64,000 nucleotides of DNA. It comes from RUG410 sp045111335. GTDB lineage: Bacteria; Pseudomonadota; Alphaproteobacteria; RF32; CAG-239. The stretch spans positions 86,743 through 150,742 of the forward strand of contig JBGUGE010000076.1 in NCBI GenBank assembly GCA_045111335.1. Reading direction: 5' to 3'. The first letter of the stretch is position 1, and each line of letters begins with the position of its first letter. Both the position numbers and the translations under genes were made by a program. A model generated the notes under the pieces. It ran no database searches and was not told the DNA's origin. It saw only the letters and a list, made by a program, of their open reading frames with translations. Positions 34,587 through 44,664 of this stretch are shown here, one piece after another.

Positions 34587-35957
34587 ATGATAAATATGAT
34601 TAGATTTATAAAAATATTTGTACTGGTCCTGTTCGGGCTGTTGTATAATTCATCGCTTTCCTTTGCCGATAGTGTGGAAACGGATACAACTACCAATAAG
34701 AGCGGCTCAATATCATCAGAAAAGACCACCGGTTATGCCATCGGCGGTTCCACCAGCGGCGGCGGTTCGGAACAACCGGGTACCGGGGATGAAGAAGATG
34801 AGGATGAAGACGACGCAGAAGATGAAGAAGAGGATGATGAAGAAGAGGATGACGAAAACGCAAATTACAGCAATCTCTTTCATGGCGGCGAGTTGTTCCC
34901 TCCGGCAATGGTGATTAAATGCAAAACAAATGCGGAAGATATGGCAAAAGAATTCAGTAAATTGGAGGAATGCATCAAACTCTATGTCAGAGATATGAAC
35001 AGTTCCAATCCGGCCGCAAAATCACAAGGCATTAAAGATTTCAATACCCTGAATTATCAGTCATTAAGAGCCATGATGACTAATTCAATCGAAAAAATCA
35101 AAACAATGGCAAACTATAATGAAACGCAAAATAAATACACCGAAACCACCGGTTCGGCCAATACTCAGCGGGATACTACAGGAGGTTCGGCCAACAATCA
35201 GGCATTTTCGGTTAACTTAATCAATGATGTCAGAGATTTGTACGCCGAAGAGCTTAAGGCTATGGCGATTGCGGGAATTCAAAACATTGATCCGGCGGCT
35301 ATTGCGGAAGAGGAAGAACAGGAAGAGGCCGGTACTACCGTTAAGGGTTCTGCTTCAACCGAAACCGATTACGGTACCGTAAGCTCGGAGACCGTAATCA
35401 ATCCGGGTGGTGCAAGTTCCAACAGTCTTAATCCGTATATGGAATATTTCAAGACTGACTACAGTGCACCGAGCGGGAACGGTGATGGTGACGGCAATGG
35501 AGAAAACCCTGATGCAGATGCCAACGGTGACGGTAATGGAGATAATCCTGACGCAGACGGTAACGGAGACAATCCTGACGCAGACGGTAACGGAGATAAT
35601 CCTGATGCAGACGCCAACGACGACGGGGGTAAGCCTGATGGAGAGGAACCGCAAGCAGAACCGGAACCGCAAGCAGAACCGGAACCTGAGCCGGAGCCGG
35701 AACCTGAGCCGGAGCCGGAGCCTGAACCTGCCGGAGTTGATACGTCCGGACTTGAAAATGAGGTTTTCAGACTTTCTAATTTAGATGATGAGGAACTTGC
35801 GCAAAATGCGGGTAACATCAACAGTTTGATAGCACAAGCCGAAGCAATTTTAAATAATCCGAATGCCACGAATCATGACAAAGCGGTGGCATACAGAGCC
35901 AAGCAGGATTTGGAATCTTTGCAAGGTGACATAAAGGACATATTAAATGGTAACTGA
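34587..35957 (+). CDS. Secreted acidic protein 4 of the T4SS operon, with tandem-repeat tail
   Basis: 456 residues. Signal peptide FIKIFVLVLFGLLYNSSLSFA-DS and an acidic run of Asp/Glu over about 25 residues (91-115). Then comes the helical domain shared with gene 3 (PPAMVIKCKTNAEDMAKEF, KLEECIKLYVRDMNSSNPA, LYAEELKAMAIAGIQNIDP). A low-complexity region follows: Asn-Pro-Asp-Ala-Asp repeats (like a calcium-binding or flexible stalk) and a Glu-Pro run, then a final 65-residue helical piece (LENEVFRLSNLDDEELAQNA). The repeats differ in number from gene 3, which lacks them. ATG 34587 chosen for its AAAAAGGAAC. Confidence 0.65.
   Translation: MINMIRFIKIFVLVLFGLLYNSSLSFADSVETDTTTNKSGSISSEKTTGYAIGGSTSGGGSEQPGTGDEEDEDEDDAEDEEEDDEEEDDENANYSNLFHGGELFPPAMVIKCKTNAEDMAKEFSKLEECIKLYVRDMNSSNPAAKSQGIKDFNTLNYQSLRAMMTNSIEKIKTMANYNETQNKYTETTGSANTQRDTTGGSANNQAFSVNLINDVRDLYAEELKAMAIAGIQNIDPAAIAEEEEQEEAGTTVKGSASTETDYGTVSSETVINPGGASSNSLNPYMEYFKTDYSAPSGNGDGDGNGENPDADANGDGNGDNPDADGNGDNPDADGNGDNPDADANDDGGKPDGEEPQAEPEPQAEPEPEPEPEPEPEPEPEPAGVDTSGLENEVFRLSNLDDEELAQNAGNINSLIAQAEAILNNPNATNHDKAVAYRAKQDLESLQGDIKDILNGN
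35500..35740 (+). repeat. In-gene tandem repeats: Asn-Pro-Asp-Ala-Asp units and a Glu-Pro hexanucleotide run
   Basis: About 35500-35635 has near-identical units around AATCCTGACGCAGACGGTAA spaced 27-33 nt apart. About 35655-35740 has GAACCG/GAACCT/GAGCCG hexanucleotides coding Glu-Pro. Copy number can change by slippage without breaking the frame. Confidence 0.85.
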
Positions 35958-36002
35958 TGAGGCAAACGGTATTAAAAAGGGCAAAGCAGAAGGGAGGATA
36001 AA

Positions 36003-37109
36003 ATGAAGAAATACATATTGACATTTGTAGTGACCATCGGTCTGCTGTTGCCTAAAGATGCATTGGCAATGCTTGATTTTTTGAAAGATTTGGTGGAATT
36101 CCTCGAAAACTGTCAGGAACAAGTTACACGCGTGGTTGACGATTACAATAAATATCAAATGCAGTTGCAAGAATATACAACTACCATGGATAACGTTAAA
36201 AAATACAAAAAAATGGCACAAAAAGCTGTTGATACCGGAAGAAAGGTCAGACGTGTGGCGTCCGGAGATTATTCGGAATTCTTCAATACCAAACTCAGCA
36301 GTCTGCAGTGGCCGGGACTTGATGCCGCGTCCGATGCCGGTGAATATGTTACGCCGCAAGTCAAACGTCAGGTTGCGCTGTCTTATTTTAAGAAAAGACA
36401 CACCAACAAGGATATTGAAACTACAGCTGCCAAAGATGAGGCAATGAACAATTTAGGCATTGATAACTTGGCGATTGATTATGCCAACGCGCTGTCAAAA
36501 CGCAAAAATATGCTGGACGAGTTGGAGAAAGACTCAGATGACGAAGAAGATTCAGATGACGGAAAAGACGTTAATGAGTTAGAGCAAAAATACGGCGTTG
36601 TGAATCGTCGCGCCAATCACCGTTGGCAAGATATAGTAATGTTTGAGGCATCGCATATTTCCAATACGTTGAAACCTAAAGCCAACAATATTCGTGTTGA
36701 CGATATGTCGGAAGTTATCGGTGAAGACGCCAAAGAGGCAGCTACCGAGTTGCAGAATCAGGGTGTGAGAATTCCGGAAAACGGTTCTAACGGATTTTTC
36801 AGAGACAATGTGACTGTCGGTGATGTTTATCGTTTGGCTACATCCGGTATAGACGCATTAAAACGTCAGGATTACTCATCAGCATTCAATTCCATGTCCG
36901 GCTTATATTCCGGCACCGGAAAGAGTGACCCTAAGGTAGAAGAAACATTGCGCAAGATTTCAAGCAAAATGTCTACAAGCGAGTATATTTATGATCGGGC
37001 TGAGGCCGGTGATTATGATAGTGTAATTGATAAAACCTATGACGAAGGTAAAGGCTATTATGACGAAATCAATAAAACAAAAAAAGAAAAGGAGAAAACC
37101 AATGATTAA
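36003..37109 (+). CDS. virB5: VirB5/TrbJ-like periplasmic T4SS protein
   Basis: 368 residues. Signal peptide MKKYILTFVVTIGLLLPKDALA-ML, then a helical N-terminal segment in the style of VirB5/TrbJ: VDDYNKYQMQLQEYTTTMDN followed by VKKYKKMAQKAVDTG. The middle has an acidic patch (DSDDEEDSDDG), and the C-terminal part contains TVGDVYRLATSGIDALKRQ. VirB5 caps the T4SS pilus tip. Larger than typical VirB5 (about 220). The stop overlaps the start of the next gene by 8 nt. Identity is by helical pattern and operon place only. Confidence 0.5.
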   Translation: MKKYILTFVVTIGLLLPKDALAMLDFLKDLVEFLENCQEQVTRVVDDYNKYQMQLQEYTTTMDNVKKYKKMAQKAVDTGRKVRRVASGDYSEFFNTKLSSLQWPGLDAASDAGEYVTPQVKRQVALSYFKKRHTNKDIETTAAKDEAMNNLGIDNLAIDYANALSKRKNMLDELEKDSDDEEDSDDGKDVNELEQKYGVVNRRANHRWQDIVMFEASHISNTLKPKANNIRVDDMSEVIGEDAKEAATELQNQGVRIPENGSNGFFRDNVTVGDVYRLATSGIDALKRQDYSSAFNSMSGLYSGTGKSDPKVEETLRKISSKMSTSEYIYDRAEAGDYDSVIDKTYDEGKGYYDEINKTKKEKEKTND

Positions 37110-38367
37110 AAATCTGAAAAATAAGGGAATACTCCTGTTTGTTATGTATCTTTGCGGAGCCGTTTGTCTTTATACGCCGCAGGCTCACGCCATAGCTTTT
37201 ATTGATTCCATTTCGGGATTACTGATGGACTTGGGTAAAAAGATTATGAAAGATCAGAGCAACGAAGAAACAAGTACCAGCGGGCAATTAGAAGAACAAA
37301 ACGCAAAAACCGTAAAGGCTGATGATAACGAAGGTAAAGAATTGTTTGATAACGTTCTTCGTGATACGGCAGATATCGCGCATGATGTGGCCAAAGGTCA
37401 ATATATGGCCGGTGATTATTCGGCACAAGGTTTTATGGAGGCTTTTTCCAGTCAGTTGGGTGATTTAAGCAGAACCTATGACGACTGGGAAAGAAAGATG
37501 AACGATAAAATAGAGTCTGAAGAAAAAGCCAAAATGGATAAAAAATTTGAAATGCAAAAACAAATGGTGGTTTTACAATCGCAGCGTGATGCATTAAATG
37601 AATTGATTATGCAGGAATCTACGGAAGATCGTGTGGCTCAGCTGAATAAGTTGGATGAGGCTATTGCCGATTTGGCTAAGCAAATCAGAGAAAACGATGA
37701 AAAAGATGTAATGAACACCAGCGAAGTCAGAAAAGCTAAACGCGAGATGATGAAACTTGAGCAGAAAATGGAGTCGGTCTCGGCGAAGTATTCGGAACAA
37801 AATGTTGCCAATATGATGCAGACCGAGATGATGAAATTGTTCCAGACGGATCCGAATAAAGATGAAAAAGAAGCGTATTCCACCGTTATCAGCAAGCTGT
37901 TTTTGCAGGAAGATGAATCGCCGAATTCGGAAAATATCAGACGCATTATGAACGAACGTAAGCGCGAATATTATGACGCCGTTAAAAATGCACTGGAAAC
38001 GGTGGTCAGCGCTAAAGACAGCATTGAACAAACCAACAAACGCAGCGAGGAGTGCACACAAATGGTTACGGAGCAGGCAGACGGTGTGTTGGGCTCGTTG
38101 GGTATTGCTCAATGTGTGGAAATGCAAAGAGCCATTGTGGCGGTAGGATATATGGAAATTTTGTTGGCGATGATTCAGTTGGATACTACGGCCGAAATGC
38201 AAAAATGGGATAACAAATATCAACTGCGTGATTATGAAAAAGATATCACGAAATTCAATTTAGACGACTACATGATGAAGAAAGATGATTGGAAAACATC
38301 GTGGCGAGATAAGGCCAGAGAAAGAATCAAAAATGGTTTGGCTCAACATTTCAGCGGATATTTTTAA
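37102..38367 (+). CDS. Secreted coiled-coil protein of the T4SS operon
   Basis: 421 residues, unknown family. Signal peptide ILLFVMYLCGAVCLYTPQAHA-IA; the first mature residues (FIDSISGLLMDLGKKIMKD) resemble those of the preceding VirB5-like protein. A long coiled coil spans about residues 130-250 (KIESEEKAKMDKKFEMQKQM and similar). A Cys pair (RSEECTQMV, GIAQCVEMQ) and a helical end follow. The ATG at 37102 overlaps the previous stop and follows GGAGAAAACC. Possibly a second VirB5-class subunit or an elongated periplasmic scaffold. Confidence 0.6.
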   Translation: MIKNLKNKGILLFVMYLCGAVCLYTPQAHAIAFIDSISGLLMDLGKKIMKDQSNEETSTSGQLEEQNAKTVKADDNEGKELFDNVLRDTADIAHDVAKGQYMAGDYSAQGFMEAFSSQLGDLSRTYDDWERKMNDKIESEEKAKMDKKFEMQKQMVVLQSQRDALNELIMQESTEDRVAQLNKLDEAIADLAKQIRENDEKDVMNTSEVRKAKREMMKLEQKMESVSAKYSEQNVANMMQTEMMKLFQTDPNKDEKEAYSTVISKLFLQEDESPNSENIRRIMNERKREYYDAVKNALETVVSAKDSIEQTNKRSEECTQMVTEQADGVLGSLGIAQCVEMQRAIVAVGYMEILLAMIQLDTTAEMQKWDNKYQLRDYEKDITKFNLDDYMMKKDDWKTSWRDKARERIKNGLAQHFSGYF

Positions 38368-38382
38368 TCTGAGGAGGGTACA

Positions 38383-41300
38383 ATGACAATGAGTAATTTG
38401 AAAAAATTTATCTTAGTTTTAATGATGAGTGCTCTCTTCAGAGGAGAGGCAACGGCTATGATGATGGATATGAACCCGTCAACTCCGGGGCCGTCACCGC
38501 AGGCAAATCTGACCGGTACGCCATCCGAATTGTCGTTGTTGACGAGCGCAATTAAGGAAATTAATAAGAATCGGCAGACGCTGAAGTCAATGACCGATAT
38601 GACTCGAATTAAGCAGTTAGCCAAGAGTTATGCCTCTAAGTTGGGAAATACGGCGCTGAATATGCTCAAAGGCCAAAATTTCCAGAAAAACAAAAAGGTT
38701 ATTACTTATTCGCGGACGATTGAGGATTGTAAGGAATATAAGGTTACCGATGAAAACGGCTCTATGCAGCTGGTTAAGGCCAACAATCCGTATTTGGTGA
38801 AAAAAGCGTTTGTAAACCTGTTTTTCCAATATCCGGATAAAAATAATCAGGCTAAATATGCGTACGAGCAAAAAGGTGAGCAACTTAAAATGGATACCAC
38901 CATTGAAATGTTTATCACTGCCAAGGAGCTGCAGAAAAAGTTGGTGGGAAGAGAAATCGAACTGTTCGGGGCTCCGATTGTATTTCCGGATAAAGATCAC
39001 AGCGAAGATGTCAGCGATATTGAAGAAAAGCTGAGCAGCGCTTCAATGGAGGATTTGGGGCTGGTTACGCAGTTACGCCTTTATGAAAGATGTCTGGTCG
39101 GGGATCAGTTCTGCGATATAATCGGGGTTACTTCCTGCGTCGGCAAGGGCGATTCCGGCGGTGATCGCGGTGGTCAGGTACAGTCCGGCGGGGGCAATAA
39201 CAACGAAGATATGGCGTGCTTCTGGAACAGCGCCATCAAGGCTGAGAAGTTGTATGATACGATTATGCTCTACAACGAAATGTTGGTTGCCATGCTGGCA
39301 CAATACCGCTCGGTTATGGGTATTTCTTCCATAGCTAAAATCAGAGAATATAAGAGTGAAGAAGAAAATAACAATGACCAAACGTCGGCATTGGAAGCTC
39401 CGTATCATCAAAACAATATCGTGGTTTCGCAAAAAATAACGGCAGATGCGATGTTTGCCGATATGACGGCGGCCGATCGTTTTGCGGAGAGAATGGATAA
39501 AAAATATAAGGATATGATGAAAGATCCGGCCAAAAACACCGGCGGCGATTTTGAGCGTGCAAACGGTGCCACAGGATATTCTCATATATTGGAAAGCCGC
39601 ATGGAAAACTTTGCCGATCTGGAAAGCTTGGCCGCGGCGGAAGAATATGTACAGAAGGCTGAAACGATTCATAGTGCGTTGCAGCGATTGCCGACTTATG
39701 AAGATATATACAAACAACACGAATATATTAAAAGGATGCATGAAATCAGTCGTCAGATGGTGATGTATTCAAGCGAATGTGCCATGAGGATGTTGGAACC
39801 GTACTATGAAAGTCCGGAAGAGGCAATGTTTGGTGCCAATGACTGTTATGTTGCCCACAACGATGAGGGTGAGCCTAACGGTAAGATTGTTTGCCATACG
39901 ATTAATCATAAGGCGTTTGAGCATCCGAAAACCAGCCTGGAAGAAGTTGCCTGTCGGGATTCATCAAGCGGAACCTGTTATATGGCCGATATTGATGAAT
40001 ATATCGACTCGCTGAGTGAAGAAGATCTGGATGAAAACGGCGAAGAAAAACCGTTGGAGAAACCGGTGTTGGTTGAGGCTCCTTCCAAGGGCGGTATCAT
40101 GCAGTACTTAATTGATTTGTATCGCGTGGCCATTGACGGTAATGCCGTTTATGAATATGACAAAGATGTAAACGTCACGGTTGAATCTGCCAACGAAACC
40201 GAAAGTGCAGACTATTCTTCGCACCTCAATATTAAATCGGATGTAGAGAATCCGGAATTGGACGAGGGTAAAAACCGCGGTGCCAAATATATGAATATGT
40301 ATGAAGTGCCGGAAGATGAGAATAATCCGGACGGTGGTGTTCCGCCGACAAATTATGATGAACCGGAAGATTCTTCCACCGTTTTCGTAACCGAACGGGA
40401 TGACGACGAGGTTACGGATAAGGACGGATTTAATGATAAAAGAAAGGATATGGCGGAAAATCCGGGAGATTATGAGCGTGATCCGAGTGACAGAAGCTCA
40501 CAGCCGCGTGCTCAGGATGATGCCGCTGCTGACGGATTGACCAATGATACGCAGGTTGAAAATCTGTTGCGTTGGACCATCGGTAAGGAAATAATGAGCG
40601 ATATTGCACTCGATCTGCCTTGCGGTTTGAACACGGCAGGAGGCGAATGCTATCATGATCCGATTCACTTTGCCGAACCGAAAGCCAAATTTATTGTATG
40701 GAAAGATCAACGGGAATTTTATGATCAATATATCGACGGAAAATATGAAAATATAAAGCAATATATTGAGACGGCTCCGGCAATTATTTTGTTGTTGAAC
40801 GTTGCCGAATCTTTAGGTATAGACGCGGGAATTGCCAACAAAATTTTAGATTTCTATGAAGAAGATGAAACCGGAAAAATTGAGGCCGTATTGCAAGAAC
40901 AGGACGAAAGATTCAAAAAAGTTGATGAGGACTATCTTGATAAAATCAAGCCGTTGAATGAAGAAAGAGAAGAACTCGTTACCAGAAAAGATGAGCTGGG
41001 AAAAGAACTCAATAAGCAAAACGGTATTTTCAATCAGGCTCGGCGTGAATTGAAGGGTGCCGAATTGGCTAAAAGTAACTCGGACCACGGTAACGAATTC
41101 AACCGCAATATGTATGAGCAAGCCGGCAGAACCGATGTTGATGTCGATGCCATGCCGCAAACCAGGCAATACACGGAATTGACCGCAAATGCCGAAGCTC
41201 GCCGCGAAGAAGCCGAAAGACAAAAGACAAGATCCAAGGAACGAGCGGAAGAAATTGAAAGAGAGCTTGAAGATATTGAAGACAGACTTGAAGAAATTGA

Positions 41301-43743
41301 TGATGAATTGGTGATATTGCGCCAGAGATACGTTAAAGATTTGAGTGATGCCGAATATATCGATATGACCAAAAGTGAGGATTTAACCTCCGGTATGCTC
41401 TCGGCCAGAAGTGATTTCAACCCGACTACCTTAACCATCGCCGGAGAAGAAATCGAAATGCCGGTTGTGCCGTTAGCCACGGAATTGATGAGTTGCGTTC
41501 GCGATAAGATGCTCGATATAATTAAAAAGCATGAAGAAAAATATCTTGAAACCATGCGCGGATATATGTATTCCATCAACAACTATGTCAAACCTAACTT
41601 AAATCCGATAAAGTCACCGTTGGTGTACCATCAGGAACTGATGAAGAAATTGACTAATTTAACGGCCGCTGATCTTGCGGGTTGTCCGGGGGTTGATGTT
41701 TTTGCCGGAGTTACGGGCGGAATCAACTTTTTTGCTCATACCTGCGGCGATGACGGAGAAAAATGTCTGAAAGCGCCGGTAGAGCTCGACCTTGAGAATA
41801 ATGCGCAAGAATCCTGCAACAATATTATGGAACCGGATATGAACGGAGAGGGATATCTGAACCGCGATAATTTGGCATACTTTGTCGGCATGATCGGGCA
41901 ACCGAAAGACCTGTTGGCACCGTATCCTCCGGGATGTCCGATAGGTGACGAAGGGATACCGCTGCGCGAAACGGTTCACTTCAACAGCGATGACTATTCA
42001 TCCATCTCCAAGTATTTCCAAAGACGTGGACCATTCGGCCTGAAACAGGGCGATGAGGACGATGCCGAAGAAAATACGGATATGTATATCAGCCTTCGCT
42101 TGTTGCTCAAAGAGCTGCTTAGTGAGACTCCGGGTATGCAAATTACCTCAACGGATAATTACATCGGCGGCGTAGAGGGGGCAAAAACATCAATTATGCC
42201 GTATTTCTGGAAGTGGATTTTGAGCCCGCGTACATACATTCAGCGTAAGTTTGATTTAAGAAAGCTGATTGGTGTTCAAAACGGTACTTCCGAAGAAAGA
42301 GTGGTCGCCAAGCGCACACAACAAGAGCTTCGCCGCTCCGGTATGTATCCGTGCCGCTCTTATGAATATGATATGGAGGGCAAACCTACCCACAGAGTAT
42401 TTTATGATAAATACGGTGTTTCTACCGGTGTTGAGGTTCAATACTTTGTTGATCTTGATCGCGAATTGCATTTCAGCATACCGCAAATGCCGCCTGAAAA
42501 ATATACACGTGAAAATCCGTATATTATCGGCCGTATGAGTCAACATCCGGAATGGTTGCTTTATACATCGGTACCGTATAATTCCGAACACCCTGAAGAA
42601 ACTCCTATCCCAGAAGTAATCAGAGGCGTCCGCGAGTGTTTGGCGGTTCAGGCACGGGTTGAAGATCCGGAAACCGGCGAAGGTTTGCGCGTGTTTGACC
42701 TTGAAACCGAGGCAGATATGGACAACCACACCTATGATTATGTCGGTCCGGGTGAAGGCGGCTATGCCGGCAGTGAATTGGGACAAATCTTTACCTATTA
42801 CCGCAATAATGGGGATAAGATTATGGTTAAAGAACATAATGAAACCGCGTGCGAAGCAATCTGCGGTTCGAGTTCAATATGCCGCAGTATGGTTCCGGAA
42901 TGTCAGGACGAAGTCTTAAACGACCCGTTACGCCTAACGTTTAACGCAATGCTTATTAAGTCCTTCTTTACCAACTACGAAGATTACGGTCGGGAAGGCC
43001 ATGAAGAAGAAACGTCGTGGCAAAATAATGCAACTCGGGTTGCGTTGGATAAAAACCAGTTCGGAGATTTCTTGGATCAGGTTGAATCCATGCGCGTAAC
43101 GGCCGATAATCTGCTCAATTCCGAGAAGAAGATGAGCAGTGTTCAGCACGATTTGGAAGAGTCCTTAAACATTCAGGAAGACGATCAACTCGCCAACGCA
43201 TCCGGTGAGCAGGAAGACAGTCCGGACAGATTTGTGTTCGGTCCGGATTTCAAACTGATTAATGATCCGGAAAACGAAAACGATGACTATGATCGTCTGC
43301 GCAGAGCGTTGATTGAGCGCAAGATGTATTATCTTGATTCGGCTCTCTCGATTTTGCAAGATCTGCAATTTACGCAAACTTATACAACCGAAGACGGTTC
43401 TACGGTTTCGGGAGATGCCGTTGAAACGATTAAACGTCGTTTTCTCGACATATTGCGCCGCATTACGTTGTATAAGATAGACAGCGAAAATTGCGGCGGT
43501 TACGCCGACTGCGGTATCGAGGATTATCCGGGAGATTTGGTAACCATCGGCGGCGACGAAATCGAAGCTGATGAAAACGGTGAGTTCCATTTGGAGGGCA
43601 GTGAGATGCTCGAAAAAATGAAACAGGCTAAGGCCGACTGGGATATCATTGTTGAAACGGCCGCCGAACAAGATGCAGAACGTGAAAAGCGTCTGCGGAA
43701 GTTTGTTCGCCCGTATTGCACCTCGTATTGGCGTGTTTTCTAA
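38383..43743 (+). CDS. Giant secreted Cys-rich coiled-coil protein (1786 residues)
   Basis: No family recognised. Signal peptide about residues 1-25 (ILVLMMSALFRGEATA-MM). I see more than 25 cysteines, many in close pairs: CLVGDQFCDIIGVTSC, CRDSSSGTC, CGLNTAGGEC, CGDDGEKC, CEAICGSSSICRSMVPEC, CGGYADC. This pattern indicates disulfides in an exported protein. Two coiled coils lie near residues 836-895 and 932-986 (RREEAERQKTRSKERAEEIE). The region 560-730 is acidic and low in hydrophobics. No membrane helix besides the signal. It lies between VirB5-like genes and virB8, where conjugative systems keep mating-pair or tip proteins; TraN of F plasmids is a Cys-rich analogue in character, not in visible sequence. 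Confidence 0.7.
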   Translation: MTMSNLKKFILVLMMSALFRGEATAMMMDMNPSTPGPSPQANLTGTPSELSLLTSAIKEINKNRQTLKSMTDMTRIKQLAKSYASKLGNTALNMLKGQNFQKNKKVITYSRTIEDCKEYKVTDENGSMQLVKANNPYLVKKAFVNLFFQYPDKNNQAKYAYEQKGEQLKMDTTIEMFITAKELQKKLVGREIELFGAPIVFPDKDHSEDVSDIEEKLSSASMEDLGLVTQLRLYERCLVGDQFCDIIGVTSCVGKGDSGGDRGGQVQSGGGNNNEDMACFWNSAIKAEKLYDTIMLYNEMLVAMLAQYRSVMGISSIAKIREYKSEEENNNDQTSALEAPYHQNNIVVSQKITADAMFADMTAADRFAERMDKKYKDMMKDPAKNTGGDFERANGATGYSHILESRMENFADLESLAAAEEYVQKAETIHSALQRLPTYEDIYKQHEYIKRMHEISRQMVMYSSECAMRMLEPYYESPEEAMFGANDCYVAHNDEGEPNGKIVCHTINHKAFEHPKTSLEEVACRDSSSGTCYMADIDEYIDSLSEEDLDENGEEKPLEKPVLVEAPSKGGIMQYLIDLYRVAIDGNAVYEYDKDVNVTVESANETESADYSSHLNIKSDVENPELDEGKNRGAKYMNMYEVPEDENNPDGGVPPTNYDEPEDSSTVFVTERDDDEVTDKDGFNDKRKDMAENPGDYERDPSDRSSQPRAQDDAAADGLTNDTQVENLLRWTIGKEIMSDIALDLPCGLNTAGGECYHDPIHFAEPKAKFIVWKDQREFYDQYIDGKYENIKQYIETAPAIILLLNVAESLGIDAGIANKILDFYEEDETGKIEAVLQEQDERFKKVDEDYLDKIKPLNEEREELVTRKDELGKELNKQNGIFNQARRELKGAELAKSNSDHGNEFNRNMYEQAGRTDVDVDAMPQTRQYTELTANAEARREEAERQKTRSKERAEEIERELEDIEDRLEEIDDELVILRQRYVKDLSDAEYIDMTKSEDLTSGMLSARSDFNPTTLTIAGEEIEMPVVPLATELMSCVRDKMLDIIKKHEEKYLETMRGYMYSINNYVKPNLNPIKSPLVYHQELMKKLTNLTAADLAGCPGVDVFAGVTGGINFFAHTCGDDGEKCLKAPVELDLENNAQESCNNIMEPDMNGEGYLNRDNLAYFVGMIGQPKDLLAPYPPGCPIGDEGIPLRETVHFNSDDYSSISKYFQRRGPFGLKQGDEDDAEENTDMYISLRLLLKELLSETPGMQITSTDNYIGGVEGAKTSIMPYFWKWILSPRTYIQRKFDLRKLIGVQNGTSEERVVAKRTQQELRRSGMYPCRSYEYDMEGKPTHRVFYDKYGVSTGVEVQYFVDLDRELHFSIPQMPPEKYTRENPYIIGRMSQHPEWLLYTSVPYNSEHPEETPIPEVIRGVRECLAVQARVEDPETGEGLRVFDLETEADMDNHTYDYVGPGEGGYAGSELGQIFTYYRNNGDKIMVKEHNETACEAICGSSSICRSMVPECQDEVLNDPLRLTFNAMLIKSFFTNYEDYGREGHEEETSWQNNATRVALDKNQFGDFLDQVESMRVTADNLLNSEKKMSSVQHDLEESLNIQEDDQLANASGEQEDSPDRFVFGPDFKLINDPENENDDYDRLRRALIERKMYYLDSALSILQDLQFTQTYTTEDGSTVSGDAVETIKRRFLDILRRITLYKIDSENCGGYADCGIEDYPGDLVTIGGDEIEADENGEFHLEGSEMLEKMKQAKADWDIIVETAAEQDAEREKRLRKFVRPYCTSYWRVF

Positions 43744-43765
43744 AATTTAAGAAAGGGATATAAAA

Positions 43766-44518
43766 GTGGCTCAACTTGGAGACGGAACAAAGAAAATCTT
43801 AATAACCGATCGAAACCGGCAACCTGATACCGGCTATCAGCCTCAGTTTATTAAGGATATACGGCAGGAAACAACATCAAGCAAAGAAGTCTATTTCAGA
43901 TGGCTTTCGCGATTGGTGATACTTTGTGCCATTATTTCCCTGACTTTCTTTTTGAGTTCGACTCTGGTGATCTTTCGGTTGGGTCGGGAGATTATCGTTG
44001 AGCCGCTTTTAATCATCAATCAAAAGGATTCGGAAACAATAGCGCGTTATGAGCCGATTGATAAAAAAATGCCGTCGGAAAAGCAACTTACCGAGATGTA
44101 TATCAGACAGTATGTTTCTCTGCGCAACACGGTTATCAACGATGAGCAGGAAATGCGGACGCGTTGGGGGCCGGGCGGTATTGTGCAATATATGTCGGCG
44201 CCGGATGTTTATAAAGAATTTATCGGCGCAAACATGCAAACAATCGAAAAAATGTTTGATAACGAGTATTCCAGCGAGGTTTATATTGACAGAATCTATA
44301 AAGAAAGCGAGGAATCTCCGGCTTGGACCGTCTCGTTTACCATATTTAATCTTTCCCGAACTCGCAACGATTCCGGTTCTCTGACCTTAAAGACCATGCG
44401 CTACAAGGCTTCAGTTACTCCTGCGTATATTGAAGATCGCCGCCTTATGAAAGCGCGTTTGATAAATCCGATAGGGTTTACGGTCATAAAATATAATCAA
44501 AGCGAAATAAGAGAATAA
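43766..44518 (+). CDS. virB8: VirB8-like T4SS protein, copy 1
   Basis: 250 residues, starting with GTG at 43766 after AAAGGGATAT. A cytoplasmic tail, one membrane helix (LVILCAIISLTFFLSSTLVI, about 50-70) and a periplasmic NTF2-like domain match VirB8: EPLLIINQ, MYIRQYVSLRNTVINDEQEM, TRWGPGGIVQYMSAPDVYKE, and the end INPIGFTVIKYNQSEI. VirB8 is the inner-membrane assembly hub of the T4SS. It aligns along its full length with the second copy at 44869. Confidence 0.82.
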   Translation: MAQLGDGTKKILITDRNRQPDTGYQPQFIKDIRQETTSSKEVYFRWLSRLVILCAIISLTFFLSSTLVIFRLGREIIVEPLLIINQKDSETIARYEPIDKKMPSEKQLTEMYIRQYVSLRNTVINDEQEMRTRWGPGGIVQYMSAPDVYKEFIGANMQTIEKMFDNEYSSEVYIDRIYKESEESPAWTVSFTIFNLSRTRNDSGSLTLKTMRYKASVTPAYIEDRRLMKARLINPIGFTVIKYNQSEIRE

Positions 44519-44664
44519 TTTGTTTAATCTATTTTAATCTTTTTATTTTATTATAATAGCCAGAGGAGTATCCGCATTTATCGGGTATCGCTTGAAAATG
44601 CCGGTATTTCCTTGTGTTGGGCGGAGTCTCAACAAACGCTGAAAATAAAATAGAGAGAAGAAAA

